Part shown: positions 50,582 through 58,984 of the stretch, in pieces
Position numbering within the stretch: position 1 is the first letter of the stretch
How the letters are laid out: each line of letters opens with the position of its first letter
From: DASZBX01 sp035943635
GTDB lineage: Bacteria; Actinomycetota; Actinomycetes; Streptomycetales; Catenulisporaceae
Direction of reading: 5' to 3'
DNA: 64,000 nucleotides
Assembly: GCA_035943635.1 (NCBI GenBank)
Contig: DASZBX010000035.1
Location: forward strand, 1-64,000
Notes under the pieces: generated by a model
Told to the model about the DNA's origin: nothing
Seen by the model: only the letters and a program-made list of their open reading frames with translations
Databases searched by the model: none
Program-made: the position numbers and the translations under genes

Positions 50582-52141
50582 CTACGGCTGGCTCGGCGCG
50601 CCGAACCAGCGGACCAGCGCCTCGCGGAGCGTGGGAACAGCGGTGCCGGCGGGTTCGTCGACCGGCGCGGCCCAGGCGATGTGAGCGTCCGGGCGGATCA
50701 GGAGCGCATCGGCCGTCCGCTGGTCGGTCTTCGCGGATTGCACGTCCACCCGGTCGTGCCACTCACGGGCGACTTCGCACAGCTCCGCGCGGTCGGCGAG
50801 GTCGAGCAGGACGGGCCGCGCGGCGTGCATGAGTTCGGCCACGCTGGTCGTGCCCTCCTCGGTGTGCAGCGGCAGATCGGGCGCGAACATGCCGACCAGC
50901 GGGTGCCGGTCCGCGCCGGGCAGCGGGTAGCGGACGTCCGCGCCCGCGATCATCGCCCCGACCCGGCGGGCGGCCGGCTCGTCGGCGAGCAGTTCCTCGA
51001 CCACCTCGCGCAGGGCGTCGGCCGCCGGGTCGTGGCCGCGGCGCAGCGCGACCTGGGCCTGGGTCTGGAGCATCATCCGGGCTCCGGCGAACCGGCGTTC
51101 GGCGTCGTACGTGTCCAGCAGGCCCTGCGGCGCCCAGCCGTGGATGTCGGCGGCCAGCTTCCAGGCCAGGTTGACCGCGTCGAGCATGCCGGAGCTGATC
51201 CCCACGCCGGTCGCCGGGTACTGGTGCGCCGCGTCCCCGGCCAGCAGGATCCGCCCGGCGCGGTACCGTTCGGCCTGCCGGGCCTGGTAGGTGTACCGGG
51301 AGAGCCGGACCGGGTCCCGCATCGGCAGGTCCCCGCCGAGCACGCGGCGGATGCTGGCCTGCAGCTCGGCCAGGGTCATCGGCACGTCGTCGCCGACCGC
51401 GGTCGTCTCGTCCTCGGTGGTCTGCACCATCAGGATCTCGGTGCCGCCGAACGCGAACAGGCCGCGGTCGGTCCGGGTGAAGCCGGCCCGGATCCGGCCG
51501 AGCCCGGGGACCTCGAGGTCGCCGTTCGCCAGCCGGATCACCGAATCCGGCACCCTGACCTGGCCCAGCCGGTTGACCTCGGGGTAGGTGGTGCCGGGGA
51601 ACGCGATGCCGGCCAGTGCGCGGACCAGACTGCGGCTGCCGTCGCAGCCCACGAGGTAGCGGGCGGCAACCCGGTAGGAGCCGTCCGGGCCGTGCACGTC
51701 CGCGGTGACCGCCCCGCTGTCAGGTGCCTGGCTCACCTCGACGATCTCATGCCCGCGGCGCACCTCGGCGCCCAGTTCCCCGGCCAGGTCCGCGAGCAGG
51801 CGTTCGACCTTCGGCTGCCGGATCCGCAGTCCCCGCAGCGGCGGATCGGCCAGGCCGGACAGGTCCACGTGCACGCCGCCGAACGGGTAACGCGGTACCG
51901 GCGGGGGCCCGGGGACGGCCGCCTCGAACCGGTCCAGCAGGCCCCGGTAGCGCAGCAGGCGCAGGATCTGCCCGCCGAAGCCGTTGGCCCGGGGGACCTC
52001 CCGCAGCTGTGGCCGCAGTTCCAGGACCAGCGGCCGGATTCCGGCCAGCCGCAGTTCGGCCGCGAGCATCAGACCGGTCGGTCCGGCGCCCGCGATGATC
52101 ACGTCGGCGGTGTGCGCGGACGCACCTGTATCAGTGGTCAT
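50582..52141 (-). CDS. FAD-dependent aromatic-type monooxygenase
   Basis: A 519-residue class A flavoprotein hydroxylase. N-terminal FAD Rossmann motif VIIAGAGPTGLMLAAEL, a conserved ARxxxGxG/DG loop in YLVGCDGSRSLVRALAG, second FAD motif ILLAGDAAHQYPATGVGISSGMLDAVNLAWKL, and a C-terminal thioredoxin-like domain. This is the RdmE/PgaE/PheA-type group that hydroxylates aromatic polyketides or phenols using NAD(P)H. No polyketide cluster lies next to it, so the substrate is unknown. ATG 52141; a longer frame (52210) lacks support. It is divergent from the second citrate synthase set by ~100 bp. Confidence 0.88.
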   Translation of the reverse strand: MTTDTGASAHTADVIIAGAGPTGLMLAAELRLAGIRPLVLELRPQLREVPRANGFGGQILRLLRYRGLLDRFEAAVPGPPPVPRYPFGGVHVDLSGLADPPLRGLRIRQPKVERLLADLAGELGAEVRRGHEIVEVSQAPDSGAVTADVHGPDGSYRVAARYLVGCDGSRSLVRALAGIAFPGTTYPEVNRLGQVRVPDSVIRLANGDLEVPGLGRIRAGFTRTDRGLFAFGGTEILMVQTTEDETTAVGDDVPMTLAELQASIRRVLGGDLPMRDPVRLSRYTYQARQAERYRAGRILLAGDAAHQYPATGVGISSGMLDAVNLAWKLAADIHGWAPQGLLDTYDAERRFAGARMMLQTQAQVALRRGHDPAADALREVVEELLADEPAARRVGAMIAGADVRYPLPGADRHPLVGMFAPDLPLHTEEGTTSVAELMHAARPVLLDLADRAELCEVAREWHDRVDVQSAKTDQRTADALLIRPDAHIAWAAPVDEPAGTAVPTLREALVRWFGAPSQP

Positions 52142-52253
52142 AATTCCCTCGTTCCCGTGGTGTGTGCCCTCGACCAGTGATTGTGCGCCATGATCGGGGC
52201 CTTGCCGCAAGCCCCCGGGTGCGGTATATCTTGAGTAAGGCAGGGGGCCGGCG

Positions 52254-53573
52254 TCAGTCGGTCGGGGCCGGTCCGCGATACGTACCCTGATACCTGAACC
52301 GCAGCGGCGGTTCCTCGTACTCCTCCAGGGCGTGGGCGATCCAGCCGGCCGTGCGGGCCACGATGAAGATCACCTCTCCGGCGTCCGGGACCATCTCGTA
52401 CACGTGCGTCAGCACCGGCAGTGCGAAGTCCACGTTCGGCAGGTCCCGGCCGTGCCGGTGCGCCGTCTCGATCAGGCTCTCGGCCACCGCCCTCAGCTCC
52501 GGGCGCAGGGTGGCGGACTGGTCGAGCAGGTCCAGCAGCACCGTGGCGCGCGGGTCGCCGTCCGGGTACGCCGGATGGCCGAAGCCCTCCACCCAGCCCT
52601 GGGTGCGCAGCCGGTCCGCGTAGGCGCCGACCGGGTCGCCGCTGGCCAGGGCGTCGGCGAGCAGCCGGTAGGAGTGGCTGCCGGCGGCGCCGTGCAAGGG
52701 CCCGTCGAAGGCGCCGAGCGCGGCCGAGACGACCGCGTACGGATGCGCCCGGGCCGAGGCCGCGACCCGCCCGGCCAGGGTGGACACGGCCAGGTCGTGG
52801 TCGGCCAGCACGATCAGCGCGGCGTTCAGGGCCTTGATCCGCTCGGGGGTGGCGGTCCGGGCGGTCAGCTTCGGCCACAGGCGCCGCGCGAGCGAGGGCG
52901 ACTCGGCGCTCTGCGCGCGCTCGGCGGTGCGGCCGCACGCGTCGCTTCCGTCCGCGTACGGCAGCGCGTCGATCAACATGGCGATCAATGTGGCGGCCGC
53001 CGCGACCACCGGGCCGGGCCGGGTGTCGAACCGGAGCGGGTCCGTGGCCGACCCGACCGCGGGAACGATCCGCAGCAGGTCGGTCAGCCGCGCCGACGCG
53101 GGCAGCGCGGCGCGCACGGTGCGCACGATCTGCACGGTCGCGGCCGGCGCGGCGAAGGTCGGCGGCCGGCCCAGACTCCCGGTCCACAACAGCCCGACCA
53201 CCGATTCGAACGACTCCGTCCGGGCCAGCCGGGCGACCTCCAGGCCGCGGTAGTACAGCTTGCCGTCCTTCATCTGGGTCAACCCGGTCGCGATGACCGG
53301 CTGCCCGGCCGCGCCGCGCCCGCCCGCGGCCAGGCCGGACCGGCCCTGCGGGTCCGCCTGCCCGGGCGGCTCCTGCCGGCCGAGCCTGGATCGGGCGGCC
53401 AGCGCGTCCACCTCCGCCTGGTCGAACCAGCTGCCGCGCCCGCCCTGCTCGCGCACGCTGTGAAGTAGGCCACGGCTGACATAGGCGTACACGGTCTCGG
53501 GTTTGACCCCGAGACGGTCCGCGACCTGCCGCGTCGACAGCTTCGCCGTCGGGACCTGGCCGTATCTGCTCAT
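52254..53573 (-). CDS. Citrate synthase with N-terminal helix-turn-helix
   Basis: A 439-residue protein. Residues ~10-55 are an excisionase/MerR-type HTH (KLSTRQVADRLGVKPETVYAYVSRGLLHS) joined by a Gly/Ala/Pro linker to a full citrate synthase domain (KLYYRGLEVARLARTESFESVVGLLW; GPLHGAAGSHSYRLLADALAS; GFGHPAYPDGDPRATVLLDL). The domain condenses acetyl-CoA with oxaloacetate, or propionyl-CoA in the methylcitrate cycle. The HTH suggests it also binds its own promoter. It is divergent from a second citrate synthase with TTGAC/GTCAA sites between them, as in the paired genes of Streptomyces. Confidence 0.92.
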   Translation of the reverse strand: MSRYGQVPTAKLSTRQVADRLGVKPETVYAYVSRGLLHSVREQGGRGSWFDQAEVDALAARSRLGRQEPPGQADPQGRSGLAAGGRGAAGQPVIATGLTQMKDGKLYYRGLEVARLARTESFESVVGLLWTGSLGRPPTFAAPAATVQIVRTVRAALPASARLTDLLRIVPAVGSATDPLRFDTRPGPVVAAAATLIAMLIDALPYADGSDACGRTAERAQSAESPSLARRLWPKLTARTATPERIKALNAALIVLADHDLAVSTLAGRVAASARAHPYAVVSAALGAFDGPLHGAAGSHSYRLLADALASGDPVGAYADRLRTQGWVEGFGHPAYPDGDPRATVLLDLLDQSATLRPELRAVAESLIETAHRHGRDLPNVDFALPVLTHVYEMVPDAGEVIFIVARTAGWIAHALEEYEEPPLRFRYQGTYRGPAPTD

Positions 53574-53590
53574 CCGGGCCGCCTTTCATA

Positions 53591-53609
53591 TTGACTGGTC
53601 AACATTGAC
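53591..53609. promoter_or_regulatory. TTGAC/GTCAA repeats between the citrate synthase genes
   Basis: TTGACTGGTCAACATTGAC holds three alternating half-sites: TTGAC (53591), GTCAA (53598) and TTGAC (53605), so two overlapping palindromes. They lie 18 bp before the minus-strand start and 60 bp before the plus-strand start, and TTGAC also resembles a -35 box. A sensible target for the HTH of the minus-strand citrate synthase. Confidence 0.5.
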
Positions 53610-53671
53610 AATACTGTATCCAGAGAGGAGGGTCCAGGCAGAGCGAAGAGGCGAGAAAGGCAGGAAGAGCG

Positions 53672-54838
53672 ATGGCAGAAACCGAGACCCTGATCGACGT
53701 CCCGCGCGGGCTCAAGGGCGTGGTGGTGACCGACACCGAGCTCGGCGACGTCCGCGGCCGCGAGGGCTTCTACCACTACCGGGAGTACTCGGCCGTCGAC
53801 CTCGCGCAGGAGCGCGGGATCGAGGACGTCTGGTTCCTGATGTTCGACGGCCGCCTGCCGGACGCCTCCGAGAGCGAGCAGTTCCGCAAGCAGGTCAACG
53901 GACTGCGCACCCTGCCCGAGCCGCTGCGCCCGGCGCTCGCGGCCATCGCCGCGGCCAGCGGCAGCCCGCTGGACGGCCTGCGCACCGCGCTGTCCCTGGC
54001 CGGGTCGGCTTACGGAATGCGACCCCTGATGGACCTGACCCACGACCGGCGCCGCGCCGACGCCCTCTACGCCGCCGCGGTCACGCCCACCCTGCTGACC
54101 GCGATCCACCGCCTGGGCAAGGGAATGGCACCGATCGAGCCGCGCGAGGACCTGAGCTACTCGGCCAACTATCTCTTCATGCTGACCGGCACGGAACCGC
54201 AGCCGCACGTGGCCCGCGCGGTCGAGCAGTACATGATCTCGACCATCGACCACGGCTTCAACGCCTCGACCTTCACCGCCCGGGTGATCGCGTCCACCGG
54301 CGCCGACCTGGCCGCCTGCCTGGTCGGCGCGATCGGCTCGCTCTCCGGCCCGCTGCACGGCGGCGCGCCCAGCCGGGCCCTGGACACCCTGGACGCGATC
54401 GGCACCCCGGACCGGATCGACCCGTGGATCACCGAGCAGGTCCTCGCCGGCAACCGGATCATGGGCTTCGGCCACCCGATCTACCGCACCGAGGACCCGC
54501 GCTCGCGCATGCTCAAGGGCATCGCCCGCGGCTTCGGCGGCGCGCAGGTCGAGTTCGCGATCCAGGTCGAGCGCCGGGTGCTGGAACTGCTCGCGCAGCT
54601 CAAGCCCGGCCGCGAGCTGCACACGAACGTCGAGTTCTACGCGGGCGTGGTGATGGAGCAGTGCGGCCTGCCGCGGGAGATGTTCACCCCGACCTTCGCC
54701 AGCAGCCGGGTGATCGGCTGGTGCGCGAACATCCTGGAGCAGGCCCGGGACACGAAGATCATCCGCCCGTCGGCGCGGTACGTCGGCCCGCCGCCGCCCC
54801 GGCCGATCCCGGGCCTGGGCGGCGAAGGCCCGCGCTGA
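53672..54838 (+). CDS. Citrate/2-methylcitrate synthase
   Basis: A 388-residue citrate synthase without the HTH: start ETETLIDVPRGLKGVVVTDTELGDVRG, active-site segments DHGFNASTFTARVIASTGADL (His), GPLHGGAPSRALDTL (His) and MGFGHPIYRTEDPRSRMLKGI (Arg/Asp). It has the small (prokaryotic type II/methylcitrate synthase-like) build. It is transcribed divergently from the HTH-type paralogue and probably co-regulated with it. AAAGGCAGGAAGAG lies before ATG 53672. Confidence 0.93.
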   Translation: MAETETLIDVPRGLKGVVVTDTELGDVRGREGFYHYREYSAVDLAQERGIEDVWFLMFDGRLPDASESEQFRKQVNGLRTLPEPLRPALAAIAAASGSPLDGLRTALSLAGSAYGMRPLMDLTHDRRRADALYAAAVTPTLLTAIHRLGKGMAPIEPREDLSYSANYLFMLTGTEPQPHVARAVEQYMISTIDHGFNASTFTARVIASTGADLAACLVGAIGSLSGPLHGGAPSRALDTLDAIGTPDRIDPWITEQVLAGNRIMGFGHPIYRTEDPRSRMLKGIARGFGGAQVEFAIQVERRVLELLAQLKPGRELHTNVEFYAGVVMEQCGLPREMFTPTFASSRVIGWCANILEQARDTKIIRPSARYVGPPPPRPIPGLGGEGPR

Positions 54839-54911
54839 TCGCCGGACGGGCCCGGGTCGGGTCTGGCTTGGCCGCGCCAGGCCGGGTCAGGCCCCTTCAG
54901 GTCACGTCAGG

Positions 54912-56186
54912 TCAGGTCACGGCGCCGCGCACGGCGAACCGCTCGTCGCGCCACGACTGGCCGGCCAGCACGTCGGCGAGAATCTCGGCGGCGTCCCAGA
55001 TGTCGCAGTAGGACAGGTAGAGCGGCGTGAACCCGAAGCGCATGATGTCGGGCGTGCGGAAATCGCCGATCACGCCGCGCTCGATCAGCGCCTGCACGAC
55101 CTCGTACCCGTGCGGGTGGCGCAGCGAGACCTGGCTGCCGCGCTGCGCCGGATCCCGGGGAGTGACCAGGGCCGGCCCGGAGCCGTCTCCCGGCTCGAGT
55201 CCGAGCCGGTCGGTGAGGTCGATGAACAATCCGGTCAGGCCGAGGCTTTTGGCTCGTAGCGCCCGGAGGTCGACCTCGTCCCACACGTCCAGGCTGGCCT
55301 GCAGGGCCACGCAGCTGAGCAGCGGGGGAGTGCCGGTCAGGAACCGTCCGGCGCCCGCGGCCGGAGCGTAGTCGGGCTCGAAGGCGAACGGGTCCGCGTG
55401 CCCGAACCAGCCGGTCAGCGGTTGGCTGGCCGACTCGTGGTGCCGCGCGGCGGCGTAGAGGAACGCGGGCGAGCCGGGGCCGCCGTTGAGGTACTTGTAG
55501 GTGCAGCCGACCGCGAAGTCGACCTCGCATTCGCCCAGCCGCACCGGGATCGCGCCGGCCGAGTGGCACAGATCCCAGACCATCAGCGAGCCGTGCCGGT
55601 GCACCTGTTCGGTCACCGCGGCCATGTCGTGCAGCCGGCCGGTGCGGTAGTCGACGTGGGAGAGCAGCACGACGGCGACGCGTTCGTCCAGTAGATCGTC
55701 GAGCGCTGCGCCGTCCCGGCCGACCAGGCGGCGTTCGATCCCTGCGCCCGACCCGCAGACCCCTTCGGTCAGGTAGAGGTCGGTCGGGAAGCTGCCGAGT
55801 TCGCTGACCACGACCGGCCGGCCCGGGCGCAGCCGGAGCGCGGCGCTGAGTACCTTGAACAGGTTCACCGAGGTCGAGTCGCAGACCACCACCTCCCCGG
55901 GCCGGGCGCCGACCAGCGGCGCGATCCGGTCGCCGAGGCCGCGCGGCAGGTCGTACCAGCCGGCCTCGTTCCAGCTGCGGATCAGGCCTTGGCCCCATTC
56001 GCACTCGACCGCCTGCGTCATGCGGGCGGAGGTGTGCCGCGGCAGCGCGCCAAGCGAGTTGCCGTCCAGATAGATCACGCCCTCGGGCAGCGCGAAGAGG
56101 TCGCGGAACTTGGCCAGCGGGTCCGCGGCGTCGCGGGCGGCGCACTCGTCGCGGCTGGTCGGCGAGGGGCTCACGGTCACGCTCAT
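54912..56186 (-). CDS. kynU: Kynureninase
   Basis: A 424-residue PLP-dependent enzyme: GVIYLDGNSLGALPRHTSARM, SWNEAGWYDLPRGLGDRIAPLVGA, STSVNLFKVLSAAL, a PLP Lys in CTYKYLNGGPG, and a C-terminal segment RSPDIMRFGFTPLYLSYCDIW-like (as DIMRFGFTPLYLSY). It cleaves L-kynurenine to anthranilate and alanine (and 3-hydroxykynurenine to 3-hydroxyanthranilate). Its start lies 3 bp after the tryptophan dioxygenase stop (56190), so they are one transcript. Length is normal for the family. Confidence 0.95.
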   Translation of the reverse strand: MSVTVSPSPTSRDECAARDAADPLAKFRDLFALPEGVIYLDGNSLGALPRHTSARMTQAVECEWGQGLIRSWNEAGWYDLPRGLGDRIAPLVGARPGEVVVCDSTSVNLFKVLSAALRLRPGRPVVVSELGSFPTDLYLTEGVCGSGAGIERRLVGRDGAALDDLLDERVAVVLLSHVDYRTGRLHDMAAVTEQVHRHGSLMVWDLCHSAGAIPVRLGECEVDFAVGCTYKYLNGGPGSPAFLYAAARHHESASQPLTGWFGHADPFAFEPDYAPAAGAGRFLTGTPPLLSCVALQASLDVWDEVDLRALRAKSLGLTGLFIDLTDRLGLEPGDGSGPALVTPRDPAQRGSQVSLRHPHGYEVVQALIERGVIGDFRTPDIMRFGFTPLYLSYCDIWDAAEILADVLAGQSWRDERFAVRGAVT

Positions 56187-56189
56187 CGG

Positions 56190-57038
56190 CTACAGCTCGT
56201 TCCGTACGGTCCACAGTTCGGGGAAGACGTCCTGCTCGGCGGCCTTCCGCAGCCAGTGCAGGCCGCTGGAGCCGCCCGTGCCCGGCTTCGTGCCCATGCT
56301 GCGCTTGACCGCCGCCAGGTGCCGCTGACGCCAGCGGGTGACTCGCTCGGCCACGTCCAGCATCAGTTCGGCCAGCTGCTTCACGTCCTGGTATCGCTCG
56401 TCTTCGTCCTCGTAGACGGCCAGCCAGGCCTGCTCGACCTCGGGCCGTGCCACGTACGCCGCCGACGCAGCAGCCTCGGCCGGGTCTCCCGCCTCCGCCG
56501 CGAGCACGCCGCGCCGGCGCAGGACCGCGAGCACGTCGTCGTACAGGCTCGGCGAGTTCAACGTCTCGGTGAGCTCCTTGAGCACGTCCGGCACGGCCGC
56601 GTACAGCTTCACCAGCCCGGGCGACTTGTTGCCGAGCAGGAACTCCAGGTGCAGGTACATGAACGACTGGAATCCCGAGGCCTCGCCGAGCGCGGCGCGG
56701 AAGGAGCTGAACTCCATCGGTGTGAGCGTGCTCAGGATGTCCCACGACCCGGTCAGCACGTCCTGCACCCCGAGGCCGCGGCGCAGTGCGGCCATCGCGC
56801 CGGGCAGGTCGTCGGTCCGCAGCGCGTGCTGGGCCTGCGTCCACTCGAACCGCAACTGGCCGAAGAGCAGCTCCATGACCTGCGTGGCCACGATGAACGA
56901 CCGCTCGGCCGCGATGTCGGTGCGCGGGCGCAGCAGCGAGTGCAGCGTGTCGATTCCGGCGTAGGCGGCATAGGGCGTGGTCGGGTTCCTCCCGCCGAAC
57001 TCCAGCCGTGGCGGCGTCACCGTCTTCTCGTCCAGCAT
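56190..57038 (-). CDS. kynA: Tryptophan 2,3-dioxygenase
   Basis: From ATG 57038 (GCAGGAGGACC upstream) the protein has 282 residues. It matches the haem-dependent dioxygenase family: PYAAYAGIDTLHSLLRPRT, RSFIVATQVMELLFGQLRFEWTQAQ, MEFSSFRAALGEASGFQS and, at the C-terminal end, RWRQRHLAAVKRSMGTKPGTGGSSGLHWLRKA...FPELW, the last part with the haem-proximal His and substrate contacts. It opens the indole ring of L-tryptophan to N-formylkynurenine. It precedes kynU and is divergent from the Lrp-type gene, its likely regulator. Confidence 0.93.
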   Translation of the reverse strand: MLDEKTVTPPRLEFGGRNPTTPYAAYAGIDTLHSLLRPRTDIAAERSFIVATQVMELLFGQLRFEWTQAQHALRTDDLPGAMAALRRGLGVQDVLTGSWDILSTLTPMEFSSFRAALGEASGFQSFMYLHLEFLLGNKSPGLVKLYAAVPDVLKELTETLNSPSLYDDVLAVLRRRGVLAAEAGDPAEAAASAAYVARPEVEQAWLAVYEDEDERYQDVKQLAELMLDVAERVTRWRQRHLAAVKRSMGTKPGTGGSSGLHWLRKAAEQDVFPELWTVRNEL

Positions 57039-57183
57039 CAGTGGTCCTCCTGCTTCTCGTGGTGCAGGATCATTCTGTGCCGTCGCGGCGGTTCTTTGAA
57101 TGGGCATCGGGCATCGGTTCGCGGTTTTCACTTATTATGCGCAAGGCATCACCCGGATGCGGCTTTCGGATTGAGAGGTCACT

Positions 57184-57639
57184 GTGGACGCGGTCGATCG
57201 ACATGTGCTCGCCGAGTTGCAGCAGGACGCGCGGCTGTCGTTCAACGAACTGTCCCGCCGGGTGAACCTCTCCCCGCCCGCGGTGGCCGAGCGGGTGCGC
57301 CGGCTGGAGGCCGACGGCGTGATCCTCGGCTACCACGCGCACGTCGACCTGCTGCGGGCCGGGCGCCCGATCACCGCGCTGGTCCAGGTGCAGTGCTACG
57401 GCCCGCGCTGCGTACTGCGCGACCCGGCGGTGGCGCACTGGCCGGAGGTGCTCCAGATGCACCGGGTCACCGGCGGCGCGTGCTGCGTACTGATGGTGGC
57501 CGTGTCCGCGATGGCGGATTTCGAGGCCCTGATCGACCGGCTGGCCGAGTACGGTCAGCCGTCGAGCACGATGATCCTGTCGAGTCCGGTGCTGTGGCGC
57601 GAGGTCGCCCCGGCGCCCGGGGAAGGAGCCACCCGATGA
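57184..57639 (+). CDS. Lrp/AsnC-type regulator of the kynurenine genes
   Basis: A 151-residue protein: N-terminal winged HTH (DAVDRHVLAELQQDARLSFNELSRRVNLSPPAVAERVRRLEADGVI) and an RAM-type ligand domain (ITALVQVQCYGPRCVL...HRVTGGACCVLMVAVSAMADFEALIDRL). The GTG at 57184 has GATTGAGAGG upstream. It is divergent from kynA-kynU (145 bp) and coupled to the hydrolase gene by ATGA, so it likely senses tryptophan or kynurenine and controls the whole pathway. Confidence 0.9.
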   Translation: MDAVDRHVLAELQQDARLSFNELSRRVNLSPPAVAERVRRLEADGVILGYHAHVDLLRAGRPITALVQVQCYGPRCVLRDPAVAHWPEVLQMHRVTGGACCVLMVAVSAMADFEALIDRLAEYGQPSSTMILSSPVLWREVAPAPGEGATR

Positions 57640-58472
57640 GCCGCGACGTCCTGACCAGACCCGCCGCCCCGCCGGACCACACGGCTACGTATGGACCGGA
57701 TCCGGACCAGATCGTCGACATTTGGCGGCCGCGCCACAGTGCCACTGACCTGGGCGGTACTGGTCCGGGAGCGCCGCTCGCGGTCGTGATCCACGGCGGC
57801 TTCTGGCGCGCGGAATACGACCGGATCCACTCCCGTCCGATGGCCGACGCCCTGGCCGACGCGGGCTACGCGGTGGCCGTGCCGGAGTACCGGCGGGCCG
57901 GGTCGCCGGGCGGGGGCGGCTGGCCGGGCACGTTCGACGACATCGCGGCGGTCCTGGACGCGGTCGGCGCCCTGGCCGCCCCGTTCGGCGCGGACCCGGC
58001 CCGGACCGGGTGGGTCGGCCACTCGGCCGGCGGCCACCTCGCGCTCTGGGCCGCCGCCCGCCACCGCCTCCCGGCCGGCTCGCCGTGGCGCACCGACCGT
58101 CCGGCCGCCGCGGGCGTCGTCTCGCTGGCCGGGTGCACCTCGCTGGCGCTGAGCCATGCGTGGGGTGAGGGCGGCGGCGCGGCGGCGAACCTGCTCGGCG
58201 GATCGCCGGAACGCTTCCCCGAACGGTACGCCGCCGCCGACCCCGCCGCGCTGCTGCCGTCGGGGGCTGAGGTGGTGCTCGTCCACGGGACGCAGGACCA
58301 GCAGGTGAGGCTCGAGATGAGCCGTCAGTACGCGAAGATGGCTGGTGAAGCCGGGGATACGGTGACGTATGTCGAGCTGCCCGGCAGCGACCACTTCGAC
58401 CTGATCGACCCGCTGTCCGCCGCGTGGCCGAGTGTTCTGGACGCGATCGCGTCGGTGGTGCCGGGACGGTGA
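57636..58472 (+). CDS. Alpha/beta hydrolase, probable kynurenine formamidase (KynB-like)
   Basis: A 278-residue protein from ATG 57636, overlapping the regulator stop (ATGA). The fold has the oxyanion motif AVVIHGGFWRAEYD (HGGxW as in arylformamidases), nucleophile elbow VGHSAGGHLALW (Ser), and catalytic Asp/His in VLVHGTQDQQV and GSDHFDLIDP. Its place with kynA, kynU and their Lrp regulator makes arylformamidase (N-formylkynurenine to kynurenine) the best call. The alternative is a generic esterase. Confidence 0.8.
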   Translation: MSRDVLTRPAAPPDHTATYGPDPDQIVDIWRPRHSATDLGGTGPGAPLAVVIHGGFWRAEYDRIHSRPMADALADAGYAVAVPEYRRAGSPGGGGWPGTFDDIAAVLDAVGALAAPFGADPARTGWVGHSAGGHLALWAAARHRLPAGSPWRTDRPAAAGVVSLAGCTSLALSHAWGEGGGAAANLLGGSPERFPERYAAADPAALLPSGAEVVLVHGTQDQQVRLEMSRQYAKMAGEAGDTVTYVELPGSDHFDLIDPLSAAWPSVLDAIASVVPGR

Positions 58473-58846
58473 CGGGCATGGGCATGGGCGCCGACGCGCA
58501 GCAGGGCACGGCCGGTCGGCCGGCCCACGTGCGCTGGATCGCGGGCGGCACCGGCGCGGGCAAGAGCACCCTGACCCGGGCGCTGCACGAACGGTTCGAC
58601 CTGACCGTGTTCGACGGCGACCGGGCCGAACGCCGCTGGCTGGAGCGCTGCACGCCGGAACGTCACCCGTACTTCACCGCGATGCGCGACCTGCCGCCCG
58701 GAGCCACCATCTGGGTCGCCGAGGTCCGCCGCCAGGCCGAGGCGCACGGCCTGGCCGACAGCGTCCTGACGATCGACGGTTCGCTCGGCATCCCCGACCT
58801 CGCGGCCCTCGCCGCGGAACGTTTCCGGCTCGGCGAGGCCCGGTAG
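58469..58846 (+). CDS. Small P-loop NTP-binding protein
   Basis: A 125-residue protein from GTG 58469, which overlaps the hydrolase stop (GTGA); ATG 58478 is an alternative. It has a Walker A motif WIAGGTGAGKSTLTRAL and a short core (LTVFDGDRAERRWLERC, ILTIDGSLGIPDLAALAAERF) like small nucleotide/kinase domains. It is the last gene of the kynurenine transcript but has no clear link to that pathway. Confidence 0.65.
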   Translation: MTGMGMGADAQQGTAGRPAHVRWIAGGTGAGKSTLTRALHERFDLTVFDGDRAERRWLERCTPERHPYFTAMRDLPPGATIWVAEVRRQAEAHGLADSVLTIDGSLGIPDLAALAAERFRLGEAR

Positions 58847-58909
58847 CGCTCTGCTCCCGCCCGCGGCCGCGTCTTCTCCGGCTGCCGCGGCTTCTCCTCC
58901 GGCGGGCTG

Positions 58910-58940
58910 TTGACCTTCACCTTTGGGGAAGCCGCATAGT
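58910..58940 (+). promoter_or_regulatory. MerR-type promoter with 19-bp spacer
   Basis: TTGACC (58910-58915) and CATAGT (58935-58940) are separated by 19 bp, the long spacer used by MerR-activated promoters. The spacer holds the inverted repeat CTTCACCTTTGGGGAAG. The MerR/GyrI gene starts 45 bp downstream, so it should activate itself from here. Confidence 0.75.
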
Positions 58941-58984
58941 GGTCGTGACCGGGCAGCCGCCCGGAACGAGGAGCCGGAGCCGTC

